Assembly (NCBI GenBank): GCA_020162035.1
Contig: JAIUNM010000004.1
Location: 124,001 to 188,000 of the forward strand
Reading direction: 5' to 3'
From: Bacteroidota bacterium
GTDB lineage: Bacteria > Bacteroidota > Bacteroidia > B-17B0 > Aurantibacillaceae
Length of the DNA stretch: 64,000 nt
Part shown: one piece after another, positions 8,968 through 18,565 of the stretch
How positions within the stretch are numbered: the stretch's first letter is position 1
Layout: the number at the start of each line of letters is the position of its first letter
Made by a program: the position numbers and the translations under genes
Notes under the pieces: model-generated
Database searches by the model: none
Told to the model about the DNA's origin: nothing
The model's input: only the letters and a program-made list of their open reading frames with translations

Positions 8968-11055
8968 ATGCGATTTATATTAGTAATACTTTTTGTTGCT
9001 TTTTCTAATTTTACTTTTGCAGGAAAAATTAAAAAAGGTTTTGAAGCATTGTGTATATATGATTTTTTTAAGGCAAAAAAAATATTTTACAAAAGCTTAA
9101 ATCAAAAAAATCCGGCATCGTGTTTTGGTTTAGCAATAATATACAGTAAAAACAATAATCCTTTTTATAATTTAGATAGTGCAACAAAATACATTAACCG
9201 AGCTGTAGTTTATTTTAAAACTAAAAACACACCACAACATTTTAATTGTACAAATGTGGATAGTTTAAGCATTAATAATTTATTGGATAGTATAAATACA
9301 CAACTTTATTTATTAGCCATTAAAAAAAATAAAGTAAATGACTTTGAAAATTTTTTGTGCAATAACTATTTAGCAAAACAAGCACAAATTAGCAACATTT
9401 TGCTTTTACGCGATGAATTAGAATTTACAGCAACACAAAAAGAAAATAAAAGTAAAGCAACTTATTACTTTATTGTAACACACCCTTTATCTAAATTAAA
9501 AAATAAAGCAACAACTTTGTTTCAAAATCAACTTTACAGCGAAAGTGTAAACTCTAACACTTTAGAAAGTTATTATACTTTTATTAAAAATTATCCAAAT
9601 AACAATAATCTTCAAAATGCATATCAAACATTATTTGAAAAGATTAAAAAAATTAACGACACACTTGAAACAAATAAATTTATAGAAACTTGTAAAAATG
9701 CACCTCAAATTAATGAAGCCTGGAAACTTTTATTTACGCAATGTGTAAAAATCTACAACAACACTAATTTAAAAAGTTTCATAACGCGTTACCCTAACTT
9801 CCCTTATAAATCTGAAATATTAGAAGAACTCGAACTTAACACTAAAGTTTATTTGCCTTTTAAACAAAATGATTATTTTGGTTATATAGATACTACTTCA
9901 AAAATTGTAATTGAGCCAATATATGATAATGCTACTGATTTTAATGAAGGCTTAGCTGTTGTTAACAAAAATGATAGTGTATTTTTTATTGACAAAAACA
10001 ATAAAAATAAATTTAATAGAGTTTTTGATGATGCATATTCTTTTAAAAATGGCTATACGGTTGTTAAAGAAAAAAATAAATTTTATTTCATTAATCGCTT
10101 AGGTCAAAAAGTATCTGATCTATTTAATGATGTAAACGAAGTTTCTAATGATTTATATGTAGCAAAAAAAGATTCTTTATACGGTGCTTTAAATTTATTT
10201 GGCAAAACACAAATAGATTTTCAGTTTCAAAAATTAGGCGATTTTATTAATGGTTACGCCTATTTCATAAACAATAACAAATACGGTATAATTACAAAAC
10301 AAGGCGAAACCCTAATTAGCAATTTAAATTGGGTATCAAATATAAACGAAGACTCCGTGTTTATAATCAAAAACAATCATTTTTATGGCATAATAAATCA
10401 ATTTGGACATACATTGCTTGAAGCAAAATACGATTTAATTACTTACATTAAAAATGGATTTTATATCATCGTTAAAAATGATAAATACGGGTTTTATAAT
10501 GCCCACAATAAATGTTTTAATACAGAAATTGCATTTGATTTTTTAAAAGAAAAAGAAACTGATTATTATTCTAACGGAAAAGGTTTTAAATTAATAAAAA
10601 ACAATACTCAAGCTATTATAGATGTAAATGGTAAAATTGGTATAGATTTTGGTATTTATGATGAAATTTATTTTGCTGAAAACAATTTAATTAAAGTAAA
10701 ACGAAAACAAAAATATGGTTTTGTTGATAGGAAATTAAACCTTGTGATACCTTACAAATACGAAAAAGCAAACGATTTTAAGGATAGCACAACAGTTGTA
10801 AGTTACAAAAACAAAAATTGTATTATAGATTTAAGCGGTAAAGAGCTTTATTGCTCTGATTTTTTAATAAAAAAAATTAATAACGAACATTATTTTATAG
10901 AAAGCAACCCCTTAGAAATTTTATCTAACAAAGGTGTAGATCTATACAATAACATTGAATCCATACAAAAGGTTAATAACTTTTTGCTAATTCTATTTAA
11001 AAACAACACTCTTAAATTATTACCAATTAAAACAAATGGTAATTTTGACTATTAA
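8968..11055 (+). CDS. Exported WG-repeat protein
   Basis: 695 residues from the ATG at 8968. The frame is open from 8905 but the upstream part does not look like a signal peptide, while MRFILVILFVAFSNFTFAG does. Residues about 20-310 are helical and unassigned. From about residue 310 a series of WG-type repeats is seen: YFGYIDTTSKIVIEPIYDNA, YGALNLFGKTQIDFQF, KYGIITKQGETLISN, FYGIINQFGHTLLEAKYD, KYGFVDRKLNLVIPYKYEKA. WG repeats form beta-propeller-like or beta-solenoid surfaces, and many such proteins are surface- or envelope-exposed. Its function is unknown. The gene for the 48-bp-repeat protein starts 10 bp after its stop. Confidence 0.8.
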   Translation: MRFILVILFVAFSNFTFAGKIKKGFEALCIYDFFKAKKIFYKSLNQKNPASCFGLAIIYSKNNNPFYNLDSATKYINRAVVYFKTKNTPQHFNCTNVDSLSINNLLDSINTQLYLLAIKKNKVNDFENFLCNNYLAKQAQISNILLLRDELEFTATQKENKSKATYYFIVTHPLSKLKNKATTLFQNQLYSESVNSNTLESYYTFIKNYPNNNNLQNAYQTLFEKIKKINDTLETNKFIETCKNAPQINEAWKLLFTQCVKIYNNTNLKSFITRYPNFPYKSEILEELELNTKVYLPFKQNDYFGYIDTTSKIVIEPIYDNATDFNEGLAVVNKNDSVFFIDKNNKNKFNRVFDDAYSFKNGYTVVKEKNKFYFINRLGQKVSDLFNDVNEVSNDLYVAKKDSLYGALNLFGKTQIDFQFQKLGDFINGYAYFINNNKYGIITKQGETLISNLNWVSNINEDSVFIIKNNHFYGIINQFGHTLLEAKYDLITYIKNGFYIIVKNDKYGFYNAHNKCFNTEIAFDFLKEKETDYYSNGKGFKLIKNNTQAIIDVNGKIGIDFGIYDEIYFAENNLIKVKRKQKYGFVDRKLNLVIPYKYEKANDFKDSTTVVSYKNKNCIIDLSGKELYCSDFLIKKINNEHYFIESNPLEILSNKGVDLYNNIESIQKVNNFLLILFKNNTLKLLPIKTNGNFDY
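11040..11047 (+). promoter_or_regulatory. Candidate -7 element (TAATTTTG) for the 48-bp-repeat gene
   Basis: TAATTTTG matches TAnnTTTG. It lies inside the last codons of the WG-repeat gene and 18 nt before the ATG at 11066. No -33 match is evident, so this is a weak call. Confidence 0.3.
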
Positions 11056-11065
11056 AATAAAAACT

Positions 11066-11458
11066 ATGAAAAAAATTACAATTTTATTATTTGTACTATT
11101 AACAATTAACTTTACAAAAGCACAAGATTTAAGAAAAAACGGATCATTATTTGGAAAAATTGAAAGTAATGGCGATGTAAGAATTAACGGTAGCCTCAAA
11201 GGCAAGTTCGAATCTAATGGTGATATTAGAGTAAACGGAAGCTTAAAAGGAAAAATTGAAAGCAATGGTGATATTAGAAAAAACGGAAGTTTAATTGGTA
11301 AAGTTGAAAGTAATGGTGATGTGAGATTAAACGGAAGTTTAATTGGTAAAATTGAAAGCAATGGCGATGTAAGAAAAAACGGAAGTTTAATTGGGTCGGC
11401 TAGCGGTGTAAAAAAAGAACAAGCCGCAGTGATGTTTTTCTTTGATTTTTTTAATTAA
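11066..11458 (+). CDS. Small exported protein built of 16-residue repeats
   Basis: 130 residues from ATG 11066. An earlier in-frame start at 11036 lies within the previous gene and lacks a signal-peptide character. A signal peptide (MKKITILLFVLLTINFTKA) is followed by five complete and one half copy of a 16-residue unit with the pattern R-x-N-G-S-L-x-G-K-x-E-S-N-G-D-V/I. The tail (SGVKKEQAAVMFFFDFFN) is hydrophobic. The regular glycine and asparagine turns suggest a closed or solenoid beta fold. I recall a Bacteroidota family called 5-fold beta-flower with this kind of repeat but cannot confirm membership. It stops 12 bp before serC, but a functional link is not implied. Confidence 0.75.
   Translation: MKKITILLFVLLTINFTKAQDLRKNGSLFGKIESNGDVRINGSLKGKFESNGDIRVNGSLKGKIESNGDIRKNGSLIGKVESNGDVRLNGSLIGKIESNGDVRKNGSLIGSASGVKKEQAAVMFFFDFFN
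11132..11395 (+). repeat. In-frame 48-bp tandem repeats (5.5 copies)
   Basis: Units start at 11132, 11180, 11228, 11276 and 11324, with a half unit from 11372. Units 3-5 are most alike at the DNA level, differing mainly in third positions and at variable residues 2, 7 and 10 of the protein unit. All units keep the reading frame. Confidence 0.9.
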
Positions 11459-11470
11459 TTTTCTAAATAT

Positions 11471-12541
11471 ATGAAAGTACACAATTTTAGCGCAGGACCA
11501 GGAATTTTACCTGCCGATGTTTTAAAACAAGCTTCAGAAGCATGTTTAAATTTTGATAATATGAATTTATCTCTTTTAGAAATAAGTCATAGAAGTAAAA
11601 ATTATGAAGCCGTAATTGACGAATCAAGAAGTATAATTAAAGAACTTTTTGAAGTTGGTGATGAGTATGAAGTAATGTATTTAGGTGGCGGTGCAAGTTT
11701 ACAATTTGCAATGGTTCCATTAAATTTATTAACCGAAAATGGAACGGCCGGTTATGTAAATACTGGCGTTTGGGCCAGTAAAGCTATAAAAGAAGCTAAA
11801 CTAATTGGAAATGTAAATGTGGTGGCTAGTAGCGAAGATAAAAAATTTACCTACATTCCTAAAGGATATAGTGTACCAAATAATTTAGATTATTTACACT
11901 TAACAAGTAACAATACTATTTATGGTACGCAAATTAAAAATTTTGAAAAAGTAAATGTCCCTCTTGTTTGTGATATGAGTTCTGATATTTTTAGCAGAAA
12001 AGTAAATGCAAAAGATTTTACTTTAATTTATGCTGGAGCTCAAAAAAATATAGGACCAGCAGGTAGCACAATGGTTATGGTAAAAAAAGATGCCTTAGGT
12101 AAAACCGGTCGTAAACTTTTATCAATGTTAGATTATCAAGTACATATTAAAGGTGGAAGTATGTATAACACTCCTCCTGTATTTCCAATATATGTTACAT
12201 TATTAACTTTAAAGTGGTTAAAAGCAAATGGTGGAATTAATTGGATAGAAAATTTAAATCAACAAAAAGCAGATTTACTTTATAATGAAATAGATAGAAA
12301 TAGTTTATTTTATGGTACGGTAAATAAAGAAGATAGAAGTTTTATGAATGTTTGTTTTTTAATGAATAAACCTGAAATGGAAACTGAGTTTGATAAATTT
12401 TGGAAAGCTCAAAACATAAGTGGTATTAGAGGCCATAGAGATGTTGGAGGATATAGAGCATCGTTATACAATGCTTTACCATTAGAAAGCGTTAAAGTGT
12501 TAGTTGATGTAATGAAAGAATTTGAAAATAAATTTGCGTAA
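11471..12541 (+). CDS. serC: Phosphoserine aminotransferase
   Basis: 356 residues, full length. It begins MKVHNFSAGPGILPADVL, the conserved SerC opening. The PLP lysine is K192 in YAGAQKNIGPAG, and the substrate-binding HRDVGGYRAS lies near the end. SerC converts 3-phosphohydroxypyruvate and glutamate to phosphoserine and 2-oxoglutarate in serine synthesis, and can serve the pyridoxal-phosphate pathway. serA, often adjacent in this phylum, is not here. A hairpin terminator follows at 12561-12588. Confidence 0.96.
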   Translation: MKVHNFSAGPGILPADVLKQASEACLNFDNMNLSLLEISHRSKNYEAVIDESRSIIKELFEVGDEYEVMYLGGGASLQFAMVPLNLLTENGTAGYVNTGVWASKAIKEAKLIGNVNVVASSEDKKFTYIPKGYSVPNNLDYLHLTSNNTIYGTQIKNFEKVNVPLVCDMSSDIFSRKVNAKDFTLIYAGAQKNIGPAGSTMVMVKKDALGKTGRKLLSMLDYQVHIKGGSMYNTPPVFPIYVTLLTLKWLKANGGINWIENLNQQKADLLYNEIDRNSLFYGTVNKEDRSFMNVCFLMNKPEMETEFDKFWKAQNISGIRGHRDVGGYRASLYNALPLESVKVLVDVMKEFENKFA

Positions 12542-12560
12542 AACAAAATAAACTTAATAA

Positions 12561-12588
12561 AAAAGCTATCCAAATGGATAGCTTTTTT
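12561..12588. terminator. Bidirectional terminator between serC and lon
   Basis: Stem GCTATCC (12565-12571) / GGATAGC (12576-12582), with A-run on the left and T-run on the right that extend the stem and give a U-tract in both directions. It sits between the convergent genes serC and lon. Confidence 0.8.
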
Positions 12589-12620
12589 GTTTTAATTTAA
12601 GTAAACTGATAGATAATTTA

Positions 12621-15038
12621 TTATATAGCAATTTTTAAAACCTCTTCCATTAAAGTTACGTAATGAAAGCTTAAACCTTTTAAATACTCTGGTTTAATAT
12701 CATCAACATCTACTTTATTTTCTTTACACAAAATAATTTCTTTTATTCCTGCTCGTTTAGCAGCTAATAGTTTCTCTTTTATTCCTCCAACAGGTAATAC
12801 TTTTCCTCGTAAAGTAATTTCGCCTGTCATAGCTAAAGCCTTTTTTACTTTGCGTTTTGTAAAAGCACTTGCTAATGATGTTAACATTGCTATACCTGCA
12901 CTTGGGCCATCTTTTGGTGTTGCACCTTCAGGAACGTGAACATGAACATTGTACTGTTCAATTTCATCGGTTGTTAAGTTTACTAATTGTGGATGTGCTT
13001 TTAAATATTCAAATGCTAAAACTGCACTTTCTTTCATTACTTCGCCAAGATTTCCTGTTAAAGTAAGTTTTGCATTTTTACTTTTACTTAAACTCGTTTC
13101 AATAAATAAAATATCTCCGCCAACTTGTGTCCATGCCAAACCAGTAACAACACCTACAATTTCATTGCCTTGGTATTTACTTTTAGAGTGCGATGGGCCT
13201 AAAATTTTTAAAATACTTTCTTCGTTTAATTTAGGAAGTTCGTTTTCTTTTGCAATATGAACTGCCATATTACGAGCAATTTTATTTAATTTTTTTTCTA
13301 AATTTCTTACACCACTTTCAGCGGTATAATTATCAATTATATATTCAATTGTTTTATCACTTAATTTTATTTGCGATTTTTTCAATCCACTTTCTTCAAT
13401 TTGTTTTGGTAATAAATGATTTTTGGCTATTTGTAATTTTTCTTCTAAGGTATAACCATTCACTTCAATAATTTCCATTCTATCGCGTAATGCAGGTTGT
13501 ATTGCTGATAAATTATTACATGTTGCAATAAACATAACTTTACTTAAATCATAATCTAACTCTAAAAAATTATCGTAAAATGTTGAGTTTTGTTCAGGGT
13601 CTAAAACCTCCAGTAAAGCAGATGAGGGGTCGCCGTGGTAATCATTACCAACTTTATCAATTTCATCTAAAACAAATACAGGGTTGTTACTTTGTACCTT
13701 TTTTAAATTTTGTAAAATTCTACCTGGCATTGCACCTATATAAGTTTTTCTATGTCCTCGTATTTCGCTTTCATCTTTTAGCCCGCCCAAACTCATTCTT
13801 ATATATTTTCTATTTAAAGCTTTTGCAATGCTACGCCCTAAGCTAGTTTTACCAACACCAGGAGGGCCATACAAACATATAATTGGCGATTTTAAATTTC
13901 CTTTTAATTTTAGTACTGCTAAATGTTCAATTATTCTTTCTTTAACTTTTTCTAAACCGTAATGGTCTTCATCTAATATTTCTTGTGCGTGTTTTAAGTC
14001 AAAATTATCTTGGGTCAATTCATTCCATGGTAACTCTAACATTAACTCAACATAATTGGTTTGAATTGCATATTCAGCAGCATTTGGGTTCATTCGTTGA
14101 AGTTTAGAAATTTGTTTTTCGAAAATTTCTTTAACCTCATTGTTCCATTTTTTTGTTTTGGCTTTTTCTTTATAGCCATTAATTTCTTGTTCAAAATTAT
14201 TACCACCAAGTTCTTCTTGTATAGTTTTAATTTGTTGATTTAAAAAATATTCGCGTTGTTGTTTATCTAGATCTTGTTTTGTTTTATTTTGTATTTGATT
14301 TCTAAGTTCAAGCATTTGAAATTCTTTATTTAAGAATTCTAAAACTTGCATACTTCGTTCTTTTAAATTTTCTATTTCTAATAATTTTTGTTTTTCGGTT
14401 GTATTAGCACTCATATTATTACTAATAAAACTTACTAAAAACGAAGGACTCTCGATATTATTTAAAGCAAAACCGGCATCGCTTGGAATGTTTGGAGATA
14501 GTTTAATAATTTCTTGAGATGTTTGTTTTAAGTTAGAAATAATTGCTTCAAACTCTTTATCATTTTCATTTGGTTTTATGTCAGGGAAAGCAATAACTTT
14601 TGCTTTATGATAAGGTTCTGTTTGAATGAATTTTTGAATTTTAAATCGCTTTTTTCCTTGTAAAATAATTGTTGTATCGCCATTGGGCATTCGTAACATT
14701 TTAATAATAAATGCAACTGTACCAACATTAAATAAATCATTTTCGTTTGGGTCTTCAGTATCATCTTGCTTTTGTGATACAACCCCAATTGTTTTATCGC
14801 CTTTATTATAATCTTTAATTAACTGAATAGATTTATCTCGACCAACGGTTATAGGAATTACGACACCAGGAAATAAAACTGTATTTCTAAGAGGTAAAAT
14901 TGGCAGTACATCGGGTACTTTTTCGTTAATTATACTATCTTCTTCATCAGAACTTAAAAGAGGGATAAAATCAGTATCCTCTTCAATTCCTTGATTGAAC
15001 TGCAAATCATCGTGGTTTCCAAACATATTCATAATCAA
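12621..15038 (-). CDS. lon: ATP-dependent protease Lon
   Basis: 805 residues. The N-terminal LON substrate-binding domain (LPILPLRNTVLFPGVVIPIT) is followed by a coiled-coil region, the AAA+ module with Walker A GPPGVGKTS (about residue 390) and Walker B VFVLDEIDKVG, and the protease domain. The catalytic dyad is visible: S713 in PKDGPSAGIAM and K754 in GGIKEKLLAAKRAG. Lon degrades misfolded and regulatory proteins in the cytoplasm. Three closely spaced ATGs (MIMNM) make the exact start uncertain by up to four residues. The acidic N-terminal extension before residue 45 is lineage-variable. Confidence 0.97.
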   Translation of the reverse strand: MIMNMFGNHDDLQFNQGIEEDTDFIPLLSSDEEDSIINEKVPDVLPILPLRNTVLFPGVVIPITVGRDKSIQLIKDYNKGDKTIGVVSQKQDDTEDPNENDLFNVGTVAFIIKMLRMPNGDTTIILQGKKRFKIQKFIQTEPYHKAKVIAFPDIKPNENDKEFEAIISNLKQTSQEIIKLSPNIPSDAGFALNNIESPSFLVSFISNNMSANTTEKQKLLEIENLKERSMQVLEFLNKEFQMLELRNQIQNKTKQDLDKQQREYFLNQQIKTIQEELGGNNFEQEINGYKEKAKTKKWNNEVKEIFEKQISKLQRMNPNAAEYAIQTNYVELMLELPWNELTQDNFDLKHAQEILDEDHYGLEKVKERIIEHLAVLKLKGNLKSPIICLYGPPGVGKTSLGRSIAKALNRKYIRMSLGGLKDESEIRGHRKTYIGAMPGRILQNLKKVQSNNPVFVLDEIDKVGNDYHGDPSSALLEVLDPEQNSTFYDNFLELDYDLSKVMFIATCNNLSAIQPALRDRMEIIEVNGYTLEEKLQIAKNHLLPKQIEESGLKKSQIKLSDKTIEYIIDNYTAESGVRNLEKKLNKIARNMAVHIAKENELPKLNEESILKILGPSHSKSKYQGNEIVGVVTGLAWTQVGGDILFIETSLSKSKNAKLTLTGNLGEVMKESAVLAFEYLKAHPQLVNLTTDEIEQYNVHVHVPEGATPKDGPSAGIAMLTSLASAFTKRKVKKALAMTGEITLRGKVLPVGGIKEKLLAAKRAGIKEIILCKENKVDVDDIKPEYLKGLSFHYVTLMEEVLKIAI

Positions 15039-15128
15039 TTCAAAAAAAACTTACCTATTTAAATCACTAACTGTGCCAATATTTTTAAATTGACTTATTG
15101 GCAGTTTAAAAATAAATTAACAAAAAAA

Positions 15129-15149
15129 CCCTCAGAAAAATTCTGAGGG
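15129..15149 (-). terminator. Terminator of pckA
   Basis: Stem CCCTCAGAA (15129-15137) / TTCTGAGGG (15141-15149), loop AAA. A T-run follows on the minus strand (15128-15122), and a T-run on the plus strand as well. It lies 25 bp after the pckA stop and upstream of lon. Confidence 0.85.
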
Positions 15150-15174
15150 CTTTTTTTACTTATCTCAAAAAATA

Positions 15175-16791
15175 TTATGCTGTTACTTCTTCTAATTTAG
15201 GGGCTGCTGCCATAATTTCTTCATTAGCAGCACTTGCATATTGCTCAAAGTTTTTAATAAATTGAGAAGCTAAATTTTGTGCTTTAGTTTTAAAACCTGC
15301 TTTATCTTTCCATGCATTTTGAGGTTCTAAAATTTCGGTTGGTACATCTTTACATGTTTTAGGGAATTTTAAACCAAAGTAAGCTGTATTTCCATATTCA
15401 ACACTATCTAATTCTCCGTTTAATGCGGCAGAAATTAACGAACGTGTATAGCTTAATTTAATACGACTACCTACTCCATACGCACCGCCAACCCAGCCAG
15501 TATTTAGTAGCCAAACATTTACTTTATGTTTTTTTAATTTTTCGCCTAATAACTCAGCATATTTTGTAGGATGTAAAGGTAAAAATGCTTTACCAAAACA
15601 TGCGCTAAATGTAGTTGTAGGTTCTGTTATGCCCATTTCGGTACCAGCAACTTTTGCAGTGTAACCGCTAATAAAATGGTACATGGCTTGGCCAGTAGTT
15701 AATTTACTTATTGGAGGTAAAACACCAAAAGCATCGCAAGTTAAAAAGAAAATATTTTTAGGTATATCGCCAACCGCCGGATTAACAGCATTATCGATAT
15801 AATGAGATGGGTAACTTACACGTGTGTTTTCTGTTTTTGAAATATTTGCAAAATCAACTGTTGTAGTTCCATCGTAGTATTCTATATTTTCTAATAACGA
15901 ACCAAATTTAATTGCGTTAAAAATTTGAGGTTCTTTTTCTTTGGTTAAATCAACGCATTTTGCGTAACAACCACCTTCAAAATTAAATACGCCTTTATCG
16001 CTCCAACCATGTTCATCATCTCCAATTAATTTACGGTTAGGGTCGGCACTTAAAGTTGTTTTACCTGTTCCTGATAAACCAAAGAAAATGGCTGTATCTC
16101 CATCTTTTCCAATGTTTGCAGAGCAATGCATTGATAAAACTTTTTTCTCGTGAGGTAAAATGTAATTTAAAACTGCAAAAATAGATTTTTTAATTTCGCC
16201 AGTGTATGCTGTACCACCAATTAAAATAAGTTTTTTAGTAAAATTAATTATGGCAAAATTATGTTGGCGTGTACCATCAATTTTAGGATCGGCTTTAAAA
16301 CCTGGCGCATTAATAATTACCCAATCGTGTTTAAATGTTTTAATTTCTTCAGCAGTAGGACGTAAAAATAAATTGTAAGCAAACAAATTGCTCCAAGGAT
16401 ATTCATTTACAACTCTAATGTTTATTCTGTATGTAGGATCGGCGCAAGCATATGAATCTCTAACCCAAACTTCTTTATTACCTAAGTAAGCTAACATTCT
16501 ATTATGTAATAAATCAAATTTATCAGATTCGAAGCGGTTATTTATATCGCCCCACCAAACGCTATCTTTTGTGTTTTCATCATAAACAACAAATTTATCT
16601 TTAGGAGACCTACCTGTAAATTCGCCAGTGTCAATAGCTAAAGCGCCGCTATCAGTAAGGTTTCCTTGGTTTAACATAATGCTATCTTCGGTTAGTTCAC
16701 TTGGAAATAAATTCCAATATGCCATATCAACATTAGCTAAACCTAAATCGGCAATAGAAAAATTATCTGCCTTTAATCCAATTTCATTCAT
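15175..16791 (-). CDS. pckA: Phosphoenolpyruvate carboxykinase (ATP)
   Basis: 538 residues, the usual length of the ATP-dependent form. Visible motifs are RSPKDKF (61-67), the kinase-1a P-loop GLSGTGKTT (238-246), and the metal-binding LIGDDEHGW. It converts oxaloacetate and ATP to phosphoenolpyruvate, CO2 and ADP, the entry step of gluconeogenesis. This fits an organism living on amino acids and protein, as the secreted protease and kmo also suggest. A -7 promoter candidate is at 16816-16823. The gene is monocistronic, with a strong terminator behind it. Confidence 0.97.
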   Translation of the reverse strand: MNEIGLKADNFSIADLGLANVDMAYWNLFPSELTEDSIMLNQGNLTDSGALAIDTGEFTGRSPKDKFVVYDENTKDSVWWGDINNRFESDKFDLLHNRMLAYLGNKEVWVRDSYACADPTYRINIRVVNEYPWSNLFAYNLFLRPTAEEIKTFKHDWVIINAPGFKADPKIDGTRQHNFAIINFTKKLILIGGTAYTGEIKKSIFAVLNYILPHEKKVLSMHCSANIGKDGDTAIFFGLSGTGKTTLSADPNRKLIGDDEHGWSDKGVFNFEGGCYAKCVDLTKEKEPQIFNAIKFGSLLENIEYYDGTTTVDFANISKTENTRVSYPSHYIDNAVNPAVGDIPKNIFFLTCDAFGVLPPISKLTTGQAMYHFISGYTAKVAGTEMGITEPTTTFSACFGKAFLPLHPTKYAELLGEKLKKHKVNVWLLNTGWVGGAYGVGSRIKLSYTRSLISAALNGELDSVEYGNTAYFGLKFPKTCKDVPTEILEPQNAWKDKAGFKTKAQNLASQFIKNFEQYASAANEEIMAAAPKLEEVTA

Positions 16792-17116
16792 TTTAAAAAG
16801 TGTTTAATTAGTGCACAAAGTTAACAAATTTGTAAGGAAAAATGTAATTCCTTTTTCCACATGTTTAAACATAAAGTAATGAATCAAAAGTGATTGATTG
16901 TTAATGATTTGCAATTTTAAACAAAATACTTTTCAACCAAAAATAAAATTTTAAATAAGTAAAAAAGTAGCTAAATAATAACGTAATTATATTAAAGAGG
17001 TTATTAACAATTACATGGTAAAATTGTGCTTATTATTTTTTGTTATATTCATATTTTTTTAGTTACTTGCATATCTATATTAAAAACATTTTTTTTAAAC
17101 GAATAATAATATTAAA
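16792..17116. other. 325-bp divergent intergenic region between pckA and a lipoprotein gene
   Basis: Very AT-rich. It should hold the promoters of both divergent genes. The only recognisable signal is TAACTTTG on the minus strand at 16816-16823. No ORF, RNA fold or repeat stood out. Confidence 0.6.
16816..16823 (-). promoter_or_regulatory. Candidate -7 element (TAACTTTG) of pckA
   Basis: Matches TAnnTTTG on the minus strand and lies 24 nt before the pckA ATG, predicting a leader of about 18 nt. A clear -33 TTTG at the proper distance is not seen. Confidence 0.4.
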
Positions 17117-18031
17117 ATGATAAACAAAGGAATTTTATCGATGAGTCTTGCAACAATTTTGTCGAGCGCAATTTTTGTTGGTTGTAATGGCGGTGATGAC
17201 AAACCAGATGATAAAAAAGATGATTTAGTTGAAACACCTGATACAATTAAAACAACACAATTTAATTTTAGTGGCGAATTGTTTAGTGTGCCATCTCCAA
17301 TACAAACAGCCTTATTAATTCAAAAAAGCGGTGTAACTTATGATAAAAATATTTTGTTATCGTCAAGCAATGTAAATAAATTTTCTACAGATTATAGTCG
17401 TTCTCTTAACTTAGGAATTTATGGTGCAGATTTAGGATATGTGTCATTGTACAATCAAACCCAAGATGCATTATCTTATTTAGGTGCAGTTAAACAATTA
17501 GCAGATAAGCTAGGTATAAGTGCTGCTTTTGATGCAAGTACAATGGAACGTATTCAAAAAAATGTTACTAATAAAGATAGTATGATGGTTTTAGTAGGTA
17601 TAGCATACAGAAGTAGTGATGCTTATTTAAAAAATAACCAACGTAGTGATGTAAGTAGTTTAGTTTTAGCTGGTGGATGGATTGAAAGTTTATATTTTTC
17701 GGTTAATGCATTTAAATCTAAACCAAACGAAGAAATTAAAAGAAGAATTGCAGAACAAAAACAAACACTTACCAGCTTAATTAAAATATTAGGCATGAAT
17801 ACAGGAAATGCTGATGTTGTTGAATTAACAAAACAATTAACTGATTTATCAAAAGTTTACGAAGGTGTAATTTTAAAATACAATTTTGTTGAGCCAACTA
17901 CAGATACTGTTAAAAAAGTAACTTATATAAACAGCACTTCAGATGTAACAATAACTGATGAACAATTAACTCAAATCTCTACTAAAATAGTTGAAATTAG
18001 AAACAATATTACTAACGTTACAAAATCTTAA
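17117..18031 (+). CDS. Putative lipoprotein of unknown function
   Basis: 304 residues. The signal sequence ends in a lipobox (SAIFVGC, Cys 23) followed by an acidic linker (NGGDDKPDDKKDD), as in many outer-membrane lipoproteins of this phylum. The remaining 250 residues are mostly helical (for example LGAVKQLADKLGISAAFDAS) with no catalytic motif I recognise. The 142-aa exported protein begins 20 bp after the stop, so the two probably form an operon that ends at the terminator 18501-18535. Function unknown. Confidence 0.75.
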   Translation: MINKGILSMSLATILSSAIFVGCNGGDDKPDDKKDDLVETPDTIKTTQFNFSGELFSVPSPIQTALLIQKSGVTYDKNILLSSSNVNKFSTDYSRSLNLGIYGADLGYVSLYNQTQDALSYLGAVKQLADKLGISAAFDASTMERIQKNVTNKDSMMVLVGIAYRSSDAYLKNNQRSDVSSLVLAGGWIESLYFSVNAFKSKPNEEIKRRIAEQKQTLTSLIKILGMNTGNADVVELTKQLTDLSKVYEGVILKYNFVEPTTDTVKKVTYINSTSDVTITDEQLTQISTKIVEIRNNITNVTKS

Positions 18032-18051
18032 CTTAATTACCCTCAATTAAA

Positions 18052-18480
18052 ATGAAAAAATTATATACAGTTATATTTATTGCTTTATCAGGTTTATTTA
18101 TAAACAATGTAAATGCTCAGTGCGATACAATTGCAAATATTTGCACAAAACACATTATTTCATCTTATATATCCGATGGGCAACAATACCGCGCATTATT
18201 ATTAAACTCTGAAGAAACAGCAGAATTTAGAACTACTTTTTTTGGAGAAACTACATATCGTATTGCAGCTTGTAGTGGAACTAGTGATGGTAACTTAATA
18301 TTTAATATTTATGACCAAGACCGCCATTTACTATTTACAAATAAAAATCAAAAAAATGCACCTTATTGGGATTTTAAAGTAAAATCTACTTTAGAAACAA
18401 TTATTGAAGGACAATTAGACGCAAATAAAAACCCAGGTTCTGGTTGTGCAGTTATTTTAATTGGATTTAAACAAAAATAA
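18052..18480 (+). CDS. Small exported protein of unknown function
   Basis: 142 residues. A signal peptide ends near NNVNAQ. The mature part starts with CDTIANICTKH, a closely spaced cysteine pair, and has two further cysteines (AACSG and GSGCAV) that could form disulfides. The rest looks like an eight-strand beta sandwich. Proteins of this kind are common in Bacteroidota genomes as hypotheticals. It is the second gene of a likely two-gene operon with the preceding lipoprotein. Confidence 0.7.
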   Translation: MKKLYTVIFIALSGLFINNVNAQCDTIANICTKHIISSYISDGQQYRALLLNSEETAEFRTTFFGETTYRIAACSGTSDGNLIFNIYDQDRHLLFTNKNQKNAPYWDFKVKSTLETIIEGQLDANKNPGSGCAVILIGFKQK

Positions 18481-18500
18481 AATCAAAAAACCTTAACTTT

Positions 18501-18535
18501 AACCCTTGTTCATTAGTTTGAACAAGGGTTTTTTG
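18501..18535 (+). terminator. Rho-independent terminator
   Basis: Perfect 12-bp stem AACCCTTGTTCA (18501-18512) / TGAACAAGGGTT (18519-18530), 6-nt loop, then a T-rich tail. It ends the two-gene operon 17117-18480. Confidence 0.88.
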
Positions 18536-18565
18536 TTTAACTAAATTTTAAAAAATAATTTAATA

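Noticed and set aside
12869..14788. Several ORFs of 60-103 codons opposite or within lon
   Set aside because: They lie wholly inside the lon reading frame, have no family resemblance and are low-complexity translations of the other strand or frame.
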